Numbered from the stretch's first letter, positions 8,553 to 18,103 are shown. The stretch is 64,000 nucleotides of DNA from UBA8524 sp964215915 (GCA_964215915.1 CAXPEB010000086.1:1-64000); one strand, 5' to 3'. Translations and numbers: made by a program. The notes: generated by a model not told the origin, from the sequence alone.

Positions 8553-8846
8553 TTAAATATTTTCAAAGAAGTCGATCTTATGACCGTCCTTCAGTGTCAC
8601 AATTGCTTTTTTGTACGAAGGCGTACGTCCCGAAACAAAACCGGCAGTTTTCGTGTACTTCGATTTGGATTTACCGGCAACTACCATGGTATTGATAGAA
8701 GCTACCTCCACACCGTAAACACTTTCCACTTCTGCCTTGATCTGTTCTTTGGTGGCATCCCGGTCCACCATGAATCCCACCCGTCCGGTTGAATCGGTAA
8801 TGGTGGTCATCTTTTCCGTTATCAGGGGCTTTTTAACTACGCTCAT
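8553..8846 (-). CDS. rplW: 50S ribosomal protein L23
   Basis: L23 is at the exit of the peptide tunnel and is the docking point for trigger factor and SRP. The 97-residue product starts MSVVKKPLITEKMT and keeps the conserved pattern TKEQIKAEVESVYGVEVASINTM. The C-terminal GRTPSYKKAIVTLKDGHKIDFF is typical. The stop of rplD lies one base before its start. Confidence 0.97.
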   Translation of the reverse strand: MSVVKKPLITEKMTTITDSTGRVGFMVDRDATKEQIKAEVESVYGVEVASINTMVVAGKSKSKYTKTAGFVSGRTPSYKKAIVTLKDGHKIDFFENI

Positions 8847-8847
8847 C

Positions 8848-9477
8848 TTATTTGCTTAAAATGTCCTGAATGATTTTTACCGAATTCTCAGACAACACAA
8901 GGTTGTTGGTATTGAGAATCTGGTAAGTGTTCAACTCATTGGCTACAAGCACACCCGACTTAGGCAGGTTGCGGCCACTGCGGTATACATTAGGCTTATT
9001 TTCCGAAAGCACCACCAGCGACTTTTTCTCGTTGATGTTCAGGTTTTTCAGAATAGCCATGAATTCCTTGGTCTTCGGAGTCTCCATATCGAAGTCTTCT
9101 ACCACCAGAACTTCATTGTTTTTCAGTTTATGAACCAGTGCGGAGATCCGGGCCGTCTGCTTCAGCTTCTTGTTAAGTTTGAAGCTATAATCACGGGGTT
9201 GCGGACCATGTACACGTCCACCGCCGCGGAACAGAGGCGACTTCATGGAACCGGCACGAGCTCCACCGGTACCCTTTTGCCTTTTGAGCTTTTTGGTAGT
9301 ACGGGCAATTTCTGCACGGCCTTTGGCTTTATGCGTTCCCTGGCGTTGGTTGGCCAGGTACTGTTTTACGTCAAGGTAAATGGCATGATCATTCGGTTCC
9401 ACGCCAAACACATCGTCCGGGAAGCTTACTTTTCTTCCGGTCTCAGCGCCCTGGATATTTAAAACGTTCAGTTCCAT
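8848..9477 (-). CDS. rplD: 50S ribosomal protein L4
   Basis: L4 has a globular domain on the subunit surface and a loop that lines the exit-tunnel constriction; in E. coli it also autoregulates the S10 operon. The loop signature QKGTGGARAGSMKSPLFRGG and GPQPRDYSFKLNKK are present. I place the start at ATG 9477 (MELNVLNIQG, 209 residues); an upstream TTG at 9492 would overlap rplC by 14 bases and is unlikely. I could not see an S10-type leader upstream of rpsJ, so L4 control is not evident. Confidence 0.96.
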   Translation of the reverse strand: MELNVLNIQGAETGRKVSFPDDVFGVEPNDHAIYLDVKQYLANQRQGTHKAKGRAEIARTTKKLKRQKGTGGARAGSMKSPLFRGGGRVHGPQPRDYSFKLNKKLKQTARISALVHKLKNNEVLVVEDFDMETPKTKEFMAILKNLNINEKKSLVVLSENKPNVYRSGRNLPKSGVLVANELNTYQILNTNNLVLSENSVKIIQDILSK

Positions 9478-9478
9478 T

Positions 9479-10108
9479 TTATCTCTCCACAATTACATAT
9501 GAACCTTTGGCTCCGGGAACAGCTCCCTTCAGCACCAGCAGATTCTGTTCTTTGATCACTTTCATTACCACCAGGTTGGTTTTCTTCACGCGAACACCTC
9601 CTGTACGACCGGCCATACGCATTCCTTTGAATACGCGGGAAGGCCAGGAAGATGCACCGATAGAACCAGGAGCACGAAGGCGGTTATGCTGACCGTGAGT
9701 CTGCATACCCACACCACTGAATCCGTGGCGTTTTACTACACCCTGGAATCCTTTTCCTTTGGAAGTACCTACCACATCGACGTATTCACCTTCATTAAAG
9801 ATTTCAACGGTGATGGCATCTCCCACTTTCAGTTCATGATCCAGGTCTGCACGGAAGTTTCGGATCTCAGCCACTTTGCGGGCAGATTCGATACCGGCTT
9901 TTTTCATGTGACCGGCTTCCGCTTTGGTTGTGTTCTTTTCCTTCTTCTCTCCGTATGCGATCTGGATCGCGTTGTATCCTTCTTTCGCGGAGTTCTTAAG
10001 TTGCGTTACCACACAAGGACCAGCTTCGATTACTGTACAGGCTACATTTTTTCCCTCGGGGGTAAAAATGCTGGTCATACCTACTTTCTTTCCAATAATG
10101 CCTAACAT
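9479..10108 (-). CDS. rplC: 50S ribosomal protein L3
   Basis: L3 is an early assembly protein whose extended loop reaches the peptidyl-transferase centre. The 209-residue product begins MLGIIGKKVGMTSIFTPEG and has the loop GKGFQGVVKRHGFSGVGMQT and HNRLRAPGSIGASSWPSRV. The segment RLRAPGSIG corresponds to RxPGSIG in other bacteria. The stop is followed almost directly by the rplD ATG. Confidence 0.97.
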   Translation of the reverse strand: MLGIIGKKVGMTSIFTPEGKNVACTVIEAGPCVVTQLKNSAKEGYNAIQIAYGEKKEKNTTKAEAGHMKKAGIESARKVAEIRNFRADLDHELKVGDAITVEIFNEGEYVDVVGTSKGKGFQGVVKRHGFSGVGMQTHGQHNRLRAPGSIGASSWPSRVFKGMRMAGRTGGVRVKKTNLVVMKVIKEQNLLVLKGAVPGAKGSYVIVER

Positions 10109-10112
10109 GTCC

Positions 10113-10421
10113 TTATACTTTGATTTCTACGTCCACGCCACTTGGCAATTCGAGTTTCATCAACGCATCTACGGTTTTAGACGTAGAGCTGTAGATGTCA
10201 AGGAGCCTTTTGTAAGAACAGATTTGGAACTGTTCTCTTGACTTCTTGTTTACGTGAGGAGATCTCAACACAGTGAAGATCTTCTTCTCGGTCGGGAGCG
10301 GGATTGGGCCGCTGATCACAGCGCCCGTGGCCTTCACCGTCTTAACGATTTTCTCGGCAGACTTATCCACCAGATTGTAATCGTAAGATTTCAGTTTGAT
10401 CCTTATTTTCTGACTAACCAT
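10113..10421 (-). CDS. rpsJ: 30S ribosomal protein S10
   Basis: S10 is a 30S head protein and, as NusE, a partner of NusB in antitermination. The 102-residue sequence (MVSQKIRIKLKSYDYNLVDK; GPIPLPTEKKIFTVLRSPHV) matches the family over its full length. It follows fusA after only seven bases. There is no tuf gene between them, unlike in Proteobacteria, which is a known Bacteroidota arrangement, and the str and S10 groups form one transcription unit. Confidence 0.98.
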   Translation of the reverse strand: MVSQKIRIKLKSYDYNLVDKSAEKIVKTVKATGAVISGPIPLPTEKKIFTVLRSPHVNKKSREQFQICSYKRLLDIYSSTSKTVDALMKLELPSGVDVEIKV

Positions 10422-10428
10422 TGTCCTT

Positions 10429-12534
10429 TTATGCGTTAACAGCGTTTCCTTTTACCGCGGCCAGCACCTCTTCAGCGAGGTTCTTAGGCACTTCGGCGTA
10501 ATGTGAGAATTCCATGGTGGAAGTGGCGCGGCCGGAGGTGATCGTACGCAGAGCAGTCACATAACCGAACATAGCGGAGAGTGGCACTTTGGCTTTAATC
10601 ACCTGGGCATTTCCACGGCTATCCATACCTTCCATCTGTCCGCGACGCTTGTTCAAGTCACCCATAACGTCTCCCATGTTTTCTTCCGGAGTGATCACTT
10701 CTACTTTCATGATCGGTTCCAGGAGAATCGGGTTGGCTTTGCGGGCAGCTTCTTTGAAGCCAATCTTAGCGGCCATTTCAAAAGAAAGGGAATCAGAATC
10801 GACCGCGTGGAAGGATCCGTCGAACAGACGAACTTTCATGCTATCGATCTTATAACCGGCAAGTACACCGTTTTCCATAGAGGCTTTAAAGCCTTTTTCC
10901 ACGGAAGGAATAAATTCTTTGGGGATTGCTCCACCCACGATCTCGTTTACAAACTGCAGACCGCTGTGACCTTCGTCTGCCGGTCCGATCTCGAACTGGA
11001 TATCGGCAAACTTACCCTTACCACCGGTTTGTTTCTTGTAAGTTTCACGGTGAGTAATGTTGGCGGTGATCGCTTCCTTATAGGCTACCTGAGGAGCTCC
11101 CTGGTTACATTCTACTTTGAACTCGCGCTTGAGGCGATCCAAAATGATGTCGAGGTGAAGCTCACCCATGCCCTGGATGATAGTCTGACCGGTTTCTTCA
11201 TCGGTGAAGGCCTTAAAGGTCGGGTCTTCTTCCGTCAGCTTGGCAAGGGCCATACCCAGACGATCTACGTCGGCCTGAGTTTTCGGCTCAATGGCCAAAC
11301 CGATCACCGGCTCAGGGAAGATCATTGCTTCCAGCACGATGGGTTTTTTCTCGTCACAGAGGGTATCCCCTGTTTTGATGTCTTTGAACCCCACAGCAGC
11401 TCCGATATCTCCGGCACCCAGGCGTTCAACCGGATTCTGCTTGTTGGCGTGCATCTGGAAGATACGGGAGATACGTTCTTTGTTTTCGCTGCGGGTGTTG
11501 TATACGTATGAACCTGCTTCGAGCATACCGGAGTATACACGCATAAAGGCAAGGCGACCAACGTAGGGGTCTGTAGCAATTTTAAAGGCGAGCGCAGAGA
11601 AAGGCTCGTTGTAATCCGGTTTGCGGAAGATTTCCACACCGGTATTGGGGTCGGTACCCCGGATATTGTCACGATCCAGCGGGCTGGGCATCAGCTCCAT
11701 AACCAGGTCGAGCATGGTTTGTACCCCTTTGTTCTTGAAGGAAGAACCACATACCATCGGAGTAATTTTCAAGTCGAGGGTAGCTGCACGCAGGGCGGCA
11801 AGGATCTCTGCTTCGGTAATGGAATCCGGATCCTCGAAGTATTTTTCCATCAGGGTGTCGTCATACTCGGAAACAGTCTCGAGCAATTTCTCACGCCACT
11901 CTTTGGCTTCTTCCAAAAGGTCATCGGGGATGGGTACTTCCTGGAAAGTCATACCCTGAGTTTCTTCGTCCCAAATAATACCACGGAAGTTGATCAGGTC
12001 AACTACTCCACGGAACTGGTCTTCAGAACCGATCGGAATTTGCAGGGGCACGGCATTACCATGCAACATTTCATTTACCTGCTTGCACACGTTCAGGAAG
12101 TCGGATCCCTGACGGTCCATTTTATTCACGAATCCGATACGGGCTACCCCGTAGTTATCGGCAAGACGCCAGTTGGTTTCGGATTGCGGCTCTACTCCAT
12201 CTACTGCAGAGAAAAGGAATACCAGTCCGTCGAGTACCCGAAGGGAACGGTTTACCTCTACGGTAAAATCCACGTGACCCGGAGTATCGATGATGTTGAT
12301 CTGGTATTTATGGTCCCGGTAGTTCCAGAATACGGTGGTGGCGGCAGAGGTAATGGTAATACCACGCTCCTGCTCCTGAACCATCCAGTCCATGGTAGCA
12401 GCTCCGTCGTGTACCTCACCGATCTTGTGGTTAACCCCGGAATAATACAGGATACGCTCGGTAGTGGTCGTTTTGCCGGCATCAATGTGTGCGGCAATTC
12501 CGATGTTACGCGTATATCTTAAATCCTTGCTCAT
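10429..12534 (-). CDS. fusA: Elongation factor G
   Basis: EF-G is the cytosolic GTPase that drives translocation and, with RRF, ribosome recycling. The 701 residues carry all G motifs: the P-loop AHIDAGKTTT (residues 15-24), switch II DTPGHVDF, NKMDRQGSDF and the G5 region. Domain II follows, and domain IV carries the tip region GQMEGMDSRGN. The length and completeness indicate the main EF-G rather than an EF-G2 paralog. It lies between rpsG and rpsJ. Confidence 0.98.
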   Translation of the reverse strand: MSKDLRYTRNIGIAAHIDAGKTTTTERILYYSGVNHKIGEVHDGAATMDWMVQEQERGITITSAATTVFWNYRDHKYQINIIDTPGHVDFTVEVNRSLRVLDGLVFLFSAVDGVEPQSETNWRLADNYGVARIGFVNKMDRQGSDFLNVCKQVNEMLHGNAVPLQIPIGSEDQFRGVVDLINFRGIIWDEETQGMTFQEVPIPDDLLEEAKEWREKLLETVSEYDDTLMEKYFEDPDSITEAEILAALRAATLDLKITPMVCGSSFKNKGVQTMLDLVMELMPSPLDRDNIRGTDPNTGVEIFRKPDYNEPFSALAFKIATDPYVGRLAFMRVYSGMLEAGSYVYNTRSENKERISRIFQMHANKQNPVERLGAGDIGAAVGFKDIKTGDTLCDEKKPIVLEAMIFPEPVIGLAIEPKTQADVDRLGMALAKLTEEDPTFKAFTDEETGQTIIQGMGELHLDIILDRLKREFKVECNQGAPQVAYKEAITANITHRETYKKQTGGKGKFADIQFEIGPADEGHSGLQFVNEIVGGAIPKEFIPSVEKGFKASMENGVLAGYKIDSMKVRLFDGSFHAVDSDSLSFEMAAKIGFKEAARKANPILLEPIMKVEVITPEENMGDVMGDLNKRRGQMEGMDSRGNAQVIKAKVPLSAMFGYVTALRTITSGRATSTMEFSHYAEVPKNLAEEVLAAVKGNAVNA

Positions 12535-12564
12535 TGGTTGATGGATATGTGCTGTTCTTAATTA

Positions 12565-13032
12565 TTAAACTCTGAAATGTGAGAAAGCTTTGTTAGACTC
12601 AGCCATACGGTGGGTATCTTCTTTCTTCTTCACAGAAGCACCTTCCCCTTTGCTGGCTGCAATGATTTCTGCCGCAAGCTTTTCCGCATAGGATTTCTCG
12701 TTGCGTTTGCGTGAGTAATCGATCATCCATTTCATCCCTACGGCGATCCTGCGCTCTGCAGGAACTTCGATCGGGATCTGGAAGGTAGCACCCCCTACAC
12801 GGCGGGCTTTTACCTCAACGGTAGGCATCACGTTGTTCAACGCCTTCTTCCATATGTCGATACCTCGTTCCTGGGTTTTGCTTTCCACCAGGTCAATGGC
12901 ATCATAGAAGGTGCGGAACGCCACGGATTTCTTTCCGTCGTACATCATATTGTTGACAAAACGCGTAACCAGCTGGTCATTGAACCGCGGGTCAGGAATC
13001 AAAATGCGCTTTTTGGCTTTTGTCTTTCTCAT
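12565..13032 (-). CDS. rpsG: 30S ribosomal protein S7
   Basis: S7 nucleates assembly of the 30S head and contacts E-site tRNA and mRNA. The 155 residues include the signature DPRFNDQLVTRFVNNMMYDGK and the core VKARRVGGATFQIPIEVPAERR, with the C-terminal ESNKAFSHFRV helix. It is separated from rpsL by 18 bases. Confidence 0.97.
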   Translation of the reverse strand: MRKTKAKKRILIPDPRFNDQLVTRFVNNMMYDGKKSVAFRTFYDAIDLVESKTQERGIDIWKKALNNVMPTVEVKARRVGGATFQIPIEVPAERRIAVGMKWMIDYSRKRNEKSYAEKLAAEIIAASKGEGASVKKKEDTHRMAESNKAFSHFRV

Positions 13033-13050
13033 CTTCCTGCTACTCTTTTA

Positions 13051-13446
13051 TTATTTCTTTTTGGCTTCCTGTCCGGGTTTAGGACGTTTAGCTCCGTATT
13101 TGGATCTTCTTTGTCTTCTTCCTTCCACTCCGGCAGTATCCAGGGCACCACGTACAATGTGGTAACGCACACCCGGAAGGTCCTTCACACGACCACCCCG
13201 AACCAATACGATGGAGTGCTCCTGGAGGTTATGACCCTCTCCGGGGATGTAGGCGTTGATCTCTTTTCCGTTGGTCAGACGAACACGCGCTACTTTACGC
13301 ATCGCCGAGTTCGGTTTCTTCGGCGTAGTGGTGTATACACGGGTACAAACGCCCCTGCGCTGCGGGCATGAATTCAACGCCGGCGACTTACTTTTTTCGT
13401 TAAGCGTATTGCGCCCCTTCCTTACTAATTGCTGTATGGTTGGCAT
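13051..13446 (-). CDS. rpsL: 30S ribosomal protein S12
   Basis: S12 sits at the decoding centre. The 131-residue product begins MPTIQQLVRKGRNTL. It has the streptomycin-relevant loops in their wild-type form: TPKKPNSAMRKVARVRL with both lysines, and GGRVKDLPGVRYHIVRG. The lysine-rich C-terminus (KRPKPGQEAKKK) is slightly longer than in E. coli. It is the first gene of the str-S10-spc transcription unit, with a well-matched promoter directly upstream. Confidence 0.97.
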   Translation of the reverse strand: MPTIQQLVRKGRNTLNEKSKSPALNSCPQRRGVCTRVYTTTPKKPNSAMRKVARVRLTNGKEINAYIPGEGHNLQEHSIVLVRGGRVKDLPGVRYHIVRGALDTAGVEGRRQRRSKYGAKRPKPGQEAKKK

Positions 13447-13480
13447 ATTTTTCCTGTAACTTCCTAAAATTTAAGGACGG

Positions 13481-13509
13481 CAAAGGTACGGGTATTTTCA
13501 GAAAAACAA
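13481..13509 (-). promoter_or_regulatory. Promoter of the str-S10-spc ribosomal supercluster
   Basis: On the minus strand, TTG (13507-13509) is followed after 18 bases by TACCTTTG (13481-13488), a full match to the Bacteroidota primary sigma-factor pattern TTG-N17-23-TAnnTTTG. The -7 element ends 34 bases upstream of the rpsL ATG, giving a leader of roughly 25-30 bases. It is the only clear promoter I see for the 25 genes that follow. Confidence 0.75.
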
Positions 13510-13571
13510 AAGAGTGCGCAGGAAAATTTTAGTGCTTTTCCGCGCTTTGACAAAGGGGATTTTGTTATTGA

Positions 13572-15908
13572 TTATTTGCGGGATTTGCCGCGTTTGCGTC
13601 CCCCTCCCGATGCAGCCGATTTCTCCATCATTTCCACCGCCTCTTCGTAGGTAATGGAAGCTGCATTTTCATGCCGGGCTTTCGGAATCTTGAAGTTGTC
13701 CTTCCCCTTTTTTAGGTAAGGGCCCCAGCGGCCGTTGAGAACCTGGAGTTCCGGATCCTCATCGTAGGTGCGGATCAGTTTCTCCGCATCGGCCTTGCGC
13801 TTGGCCAGGATCAGTTCGATCGCTCTTTCCTGGTCAATGGTCAATGGATCGTCTTCCTTCGGAATGCTGTAGAAGGCTTTCTGATGCATGATATACGGAC
13901 CGAAACGCCCCACACTGGCCTTCATCTCACTGCCTTCAAACTCCCCTACTACACGAGGCAACTTGAACAATTCCAGAGCCTCGTCCAGTTCAATGGTTTC
14001 CATACTCTGCCCGGATCGTAAGCTGGCATAGGTTGGCTTTTCCTCATCCTCGGGAGTACCGATTTGAACGTAAGGGCCAAACCGTCCCATCCGCACGCTC
14101 ACCGGCTTACCGGTCTTCGGATCGGTGCCCAGCTGACGCTCACCGGTAACCCTTTTGGCTTCATCCAGGGTTTGGTCAACGGTTTTATGGAAGGGCTTGT
14201 AAAAGAGATCGAGCATTTTTGTCCAGCTCTTCAGTCCGTCGGCAATTTCGTCGAATTCTTTCTCTACGTTAGCCGTAAACCCGTAGTCCAGAATCTTGTC
14301 GAAGTGCTCAACCAGGAAATCATTCACCAGAGAACCGATGTCCGTCGGGAATAACTTGCCCTTTTCGGCACCCGTATTTTCGGTCAGTTCCCGGTTTTCT
14401 ATCTTACCTTCACTGAGTTCGATTTCCGTGTATTTTCTTTCTCTTCCGGGACGGTCTTCTCTGACCACATAACCCCGCTTCTGTATAGTAGAAATAGTCG
14501 GAGCATAGGTGGAAGGACGCCCGATTCCGAGTTCCTCCAGTTTCTTCACCAGGCTGGCTTCCGTATAACGTGCCGCAGGACGGGTGAAACGTTCGGTGGC
14601 GGTGATCCGCTCCATATCCAGCATATCACCGGCCTTAACTGCCGGCAACAGCCCTTCCTCCCCTTCTTCCTGCTCGTCATCCGTGCCTTCCAGGTAAACC
14701 TTCAGGAAACCTTCGAACTTGATCACTTCCCCACTGGCAACAAACTCTTCCTTCAATACCTCCTTACCCGTAATTCGGATATGGATACTGGTTTTCTCCA
14801 ACTGAGCATCGCTCATTTGTGAGGCAATCGCACGCTTCCAGATGAGTTCATACAGTCGCTTATCCGATCCATCGCCCGGGATGCTGTGTTTGCTGAAATA
14901 GGTAGGACGAATGGCCTCGTGTGCTTCCTGCGCACTGGCTGTTTTGGTGGTATACTTACGGGTAAAACTGAATTCTTGCCCGTATGCCTTGGTGACTTCT
15001 TCTTTTGCACTTCCAAGCGCCAGATCCGACAAATTCACACTGTCGGTACGCATATAGGTGATATGCCCGGCTTCGTACAGCTTCTGGGCAATACTCATTG
15101 TTTGACCAACGGAGTATCCCAGCTTACGGCTCGCTTCCTGCTGGAGGGTAGACGTCGTAAAAGGAGGTGCCGGGCTGCGTTTGGCGGGTTTGGTTTCCAC
15201 CTTATCCACCTCAAAACGTGCTTCCCTGCAGGATTCCAGGAACTTCTCCGCTTCTTCCGCAGTTTTGAAACGATGCGGAAGCTCTGCCTTGAAACTTTTG
15301 TTCTCTTTGCGGTCATGAAACCAGGCAACTACCCGGTAGGCACTGCTGGGCTTGAACTCACTTATCTCCCGCTCCCGCTCTACAATGAGGCGAACAGCGA
15401 CGGATTGAACACGACCTGCCGAAAGCGACGGTTTTACTTTTTTCCAAAGTACCGGGGAAAGTTCAAAACCCACGATACGGTCAAGAATACGCCGGGCCTG
15501 CTGGGCATTGACCAGGTCCTGGTTAATGGATCTGGGATTTTCTATGGCCTTGAGGATTGCAGGCTTTGTAATCTCATGGAATACGATTCGTCGGGTTTTA
15601 TCCCGATCGAGTTTAAGCACTTCCGATAAGTGCCAGGAAATGGCTTCCCCCTCACGGTCCTCATCCGATGCCAACCAAACTACCTCAGCCTCTTTGGCCA
15701 GCTTTTTAAGCTCGGATACTACTTGTTTCTTATCATCCGGAACTTCATAGATAGGCTGGAACCCCTTTTCTATTTCTACTCCGTTATGCTCCTTGGAAAG
15801 GTCTCGGATATGTCCGTAACAAGACTTCACGGTAAACTCCTTACCCAGGAATCCCTCGATGGTCTTGGCCTTGGCAGGAGACTCCACTATCACCAGGTTC
15901 TTTGCCAT
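13572..15908 (-). CDS. topA: DNA topoisomerase I (type IA)
   Basis: TopA relaxes negative supercoils through a 5'-phosphotyrosine intermediate. The 778 residues start with the TOPRIM domain (VIVESPAKAKTIEGFLG, with DEDREGE at residues 83-89). The catalytic tyrosine is Y285 in TYMRTDSV. The C-terminal part carries three topoisomerase C-terminal repeats recognisable by GRFGPYVQIG, GRFGPYIMH and GRWGPYLKKGK, and a basic tail (GGGRKRGKSRK). The four-cysteine zinc fingers of the E. coli enzyme are not seen; this repeat type replaces them in many Bacteroidota. It is a single gene between the ribosomal cluster and a protease gene. Confidence 0.97.
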   Translation of the reverse strand: MAKNLVIVESPAKAKTIEGFLGKEFTVKSCYGHIRDLSKEHNGVEIEKGFQPIYEVPDDKKQVVSELKKLAKEAEVVWLASDEDREGEAISWHLSEVLKLDRDKTRRIVFHEITKPAILKAIENPRSINQDLVNAQQARRILDRIVGFELSPVLWKKVKPSLSAGRVQSVAVRLIVEREREISEFKPSSAYRVVAWFHDRKENKSFKAELPHRFKTAEEAEKFLESCREARFEVDKVETKPAKRSPAPPFTTSTLQQEASRKLGYSVGQTMSIAQKLYEAGHITYMRTDSVNLSDLALGSAKEEVTKAYGQEFSFTRKYTTKTASAQEAHEAIRPTYFSKHSIPGDGSDKRLYELIWKRAIASQMSDAQLEKTSIHIRITGKEVLKEEFVASGEVIKFEGFLKVYLEGTDDEQEEGEEGLLPAVKAGDMLDMERITATERFTRPAARYTEASLVKKLEELGIGRPSTYAPTISTIQKRGYVVREDRPGRERKYTEIELSEGKIENRELTENTGAEKGKLFPTDIGSLVNDFLVEHFDKILDYGFTANVEKEFDEIADGLKSWTKMLDLFYKPFHKTVDQTLDEAKRVTGERQLGTDPKTGKPVSVRMGRFGPYVQIGTPEDEEKPTYASLRSGQSMETIELDEALELFKLPRVVGEFEGSEMKASVGRFGPYIMHQKAFYSIPKEDDPLTIDQERAIELILAKRKADAEKLIRTYDEDPELQVLNGRWGPYLKKGKDNFKIPKARHENAASITYEEAVEMMEKSAASGGGRKRGKSRK

Positions 15909-15931
15909 AATCTACTCCGTTTGTAAAATAA

Positions 15932-15977
15932 CAATTGCCGGCAAATAAAAGACTTAATCCTTTAATTCCGGCAATTG
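15932..15977 (-). promoter_or_regulatory. Possible topA promoter inside a perfect inverted repeat
   Basis: The 10-base arms CAATTGCCGG (15932-15941) and CCGGCAATTG (15968-15977) are exact inverted copies separated by 26 bases. Between them, on the minus strand, lies TTTATTTG (15942-15949), one base from the TAnnTTTG consensus, and TTG (15972-15974) lies 22 bases upstream of it inside the right arm. The dyad could be an operator on topA or a terminator for the upstream protease gene; the sequence alone does not decide. Confidence 0.4.
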
Positions 15978-16000
15978 CTTGGTCAGATGAATGTAAAGAT

Positions 16001-18085
16001 TTAGTAACGCAACATTAGTTTTTGTGTGATGCGTTGACCGTTCATTTCTACCTGTACAAGGTACATTCCTTCGGAAAGTCCACTGAGGTTCAATGTATTG
16101 TTATTCTCACCGCTGAATACGTTCGCTGCGGCGCGGTGTACTACTTTTCCGCTCAGGTCAAGTACCTCAATACTTGCCTCTCCTGCTTCAAACGCGGTGA
16201 ACTGAAGCTGAACCTGCCCGCTGCTCGGGTTAGGGTACAAACTAAGCTCTGAGTTCAGAGCAACATGCTCCACGGAACTCACTGAACCGATATTGATATT
16301 GTCGAGATAGATATTACCCCCCTGGTTGCTGATTGCATCAAAGCGAAGGATGACATTCCGTTTGCCAACGTAATTGTTCAGCATCACCTGGTGATTGTCC
16401 CATTCTCCGGAAGAAGGCACGAAGTTACTGGTACCCGTTGCGCCTGTTTCCATTTGTACTCCGGCACGTTGGTAGATCAATACCCAGGAAACACCACAAT
16501 CGGTGGAAGCAAATACCCGGATACGATCCAGCGAAGTGCCGGTAAGACGGGCATAGGCCAGGTCAAAAGTCAGCACAGGATCATTGATCACCTGGAGGTC
16601 AAGCGGTGGAAGCTGTATTTGAATACTGGAACCATCGGTAGTATTGCTGTTGTTGATGGCGCGTATGGATGAATTCCCGTTGGTGCCTGCACCATTGATT
16701 TTTGCCCAGTTCACATTACCGGTGGTACTGAGTTTCCAACCCGCAGGCGGGAAATCATTCCCTTCGAAATCCTGAATGATCGGTGCAGCTACATCACTGA
16801 TAGCAGGCACCACATAGATCAGTGAATCCCGGATAATGGCAGAGTTTCCTGTTCCGTTGGAGACTTCCAGCTTCACCTGGAATACCCCTGCTGAACTATA
16901 CGTTACGGTTGGATTCGGATCGGAAGAGGTGGAAGGAGTGCCCCCTTCAAAGGTCCAGGTGCGCGAACTGATGGTACCGTTGTAAGACAAGTCGGTAAAG
17001 GTTACCGTATTCCCCTGGCAAACTGGACTGATAATATTGGTCAGGTCCGCAACCGGAGCACAGTTGCCTGCACCGGAATTGATTCCGGTAGCGGTGGCAT
17101 TGCTGGCTGAAACCAGTTTGGTTCGGTAACTCTGGATCATCAGGTGCATATACGCTGCCTGCTCCTGGGTGAACATATTCTGGCAGGAGCCATTCGAATA
17201 GTCCATGTAGTTTTCCCACTGATCGATCAGGTCGGGGTTGTCGTTGCTACAGGTATTGGCATTGGCCGGACAGCCTGAGGTAGGTTCTGCAACGGGAGGG
17301 GTATCATCAAACTGTTCTCCCCAGCTTACATTGGAACATCCGCCCTGGAAGGTGTGGAACAGTCCCAGCCAGTGCCCGATCTCATGGGTAGCGGTACGTC
17401 CGTTATTGCCTTTACCGGCAGCAGTACCGATAGAACCGGTATAATCGGCTCTCAGTACGATACCGTCGGTGGTAGGACGACTCGGACGATCCCAGGGGAA
17501 CTGTGCATAACCCAGGGTGATTACACCCGGATCATCCACGCTGTTTTTAATGGTTTTTACCACCCAAACATTCAGGTATTGATCGCTGGGCCAGTAGCTA
17601 ACTGACTTCACATTGTCACGGGCATCGTTGGTAAGCGGGGAATACACCCGCACGATTCCTTCGGTACAATTTCCTTGAGGGTCTTTGCTTGCCAGTACAA
17701 ACTCTACTTCCGCATCGGCAGCCACACCCTGGAAAATAGCCCGGGTATTGGAAGCATCCGTGTTAAGCCTGCGAAAGTCTTCGTTCAGGATACGGATCTG
17801 GTCTTCAATCTGTGCTTTGCTGATATTCTCCGGACCGTATTCATGAATCACATGAAATACCACCGGGATTGTATAAACCTGCCCTTTTTTGCTCAGTACA
17901 GGGTTATTGCGGTTGGTTTCCCAGATCCTGGCAGCCTGCTCAAGTTGCTGACGGGCCTGTGGGTTATTCTCGAGATAGTTCTCATAATGCTGATCAGTCA
18001 TACACTTATCGCGATGAACGCTTTGTGCATGAAGCTGTGTGCCTATTGTTACTGCGAGCACAACGCCGGTAATTATTCTTTTCAT
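16001..18085 (-). CDS. Secreted M43 (pappalysin-type) zinc metalloprotease with PKD domain and T9SS signal
   Basis: This is an extracellular or surface-anchored endopeptidase of the metzincin clan. From the ATG at 18085 (MKRIITGVVLAVTIGTQLHA, a signal peptide) the protein has 694 residues. The zinc site HEIGHWLGLFH lies at about residues 234-244, and the Met-turn is in NYMDYSNGSCQNMF about 55 residues later. A PKD-like domain (SSRTWTFEGGTPSTSSDPNP) follows, then a jellyroll-like region with IYLDNINIG. The last 75 residues form a type A T9SS sorting domain (LYPNPSSGQVQLQF, ending LMLRY). An in-frame start at 18106 would lie inside the promoter, so I reject it. Substrate unknown. Confidence 0.92.
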   Translation of the reverse strand: MKRIITGVVLAVTIGTQLHAQSVHRDKCMTDQHYENYLENNPQARQQLEQAARIWETNRNNPVLSKKGQVYTIPVVFHVIHEYGPENISKAQIEDQIRILNEDFRRLNTDASNTRAIFQGVAADAEVEFVLASKDPQGNCTEGIVRVYSPLTNDARDNVKSVSYWPSDQYLNVWVVKTIKNSVDDPGVITLGYAQFPWDRPSRPTTDGIVLRADYTGSIGTAAGKGNNGRTATHEIGHWLGLFHTFQGGCSNVSWGEQFDDTPPVAEPTSGCPANANTCSNDNPDLIDQWENYMDYSNGSCQNMFTQEQAAYMHLMIQSYRTKLVSASNATATGINSGAGNCAPVADLTNIISPVCQGNTVTFTDLSYNGTISSRTWTFEGGTPSTSSDPNPTVTYSSAGVFQVKLEVSNGTGNSAIIRDSLIYVVPAISDVAAPIIQDFEGNDFPPAGWKLSTTGNVNWAKINGAGTNGNSSIRAINNSNTTDGSSIQIQLPPLDLQVINDPVLTFDLAYARLTGTSLDRIRVFASTDCGVSWVLIYQRAGVQMETGATGTSNFVPSSGEWDNHQVMLNNYVGKRNVILRFDAISNQGGNIYLDNINIGSVSSVEHVALNSELSLYPNPSSGQVQLQFTAFEAGEASIEVLDLSGKVVHRAAANVFSGENNNTLNLSGLSEGMYLVQVEMNGQRITQKLMLRY

Positions 18086-18103
18086 CCTTAAATCAGAGAG
18101 GTG

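Noticed and set aside
10421..10429. Apparent loss of tuf between fusA and rpsJ
   Set aside because: Bacteroidota normally carry tuf elsewhere; the seven-base gap shows an intact junction, not a deletion scar.
14886..15629. 247-codon plus-strand frame opposite topA
   Set aside because: It runs antisense across the conserved topA core, has biased composition and no recognisable domain or promoter.
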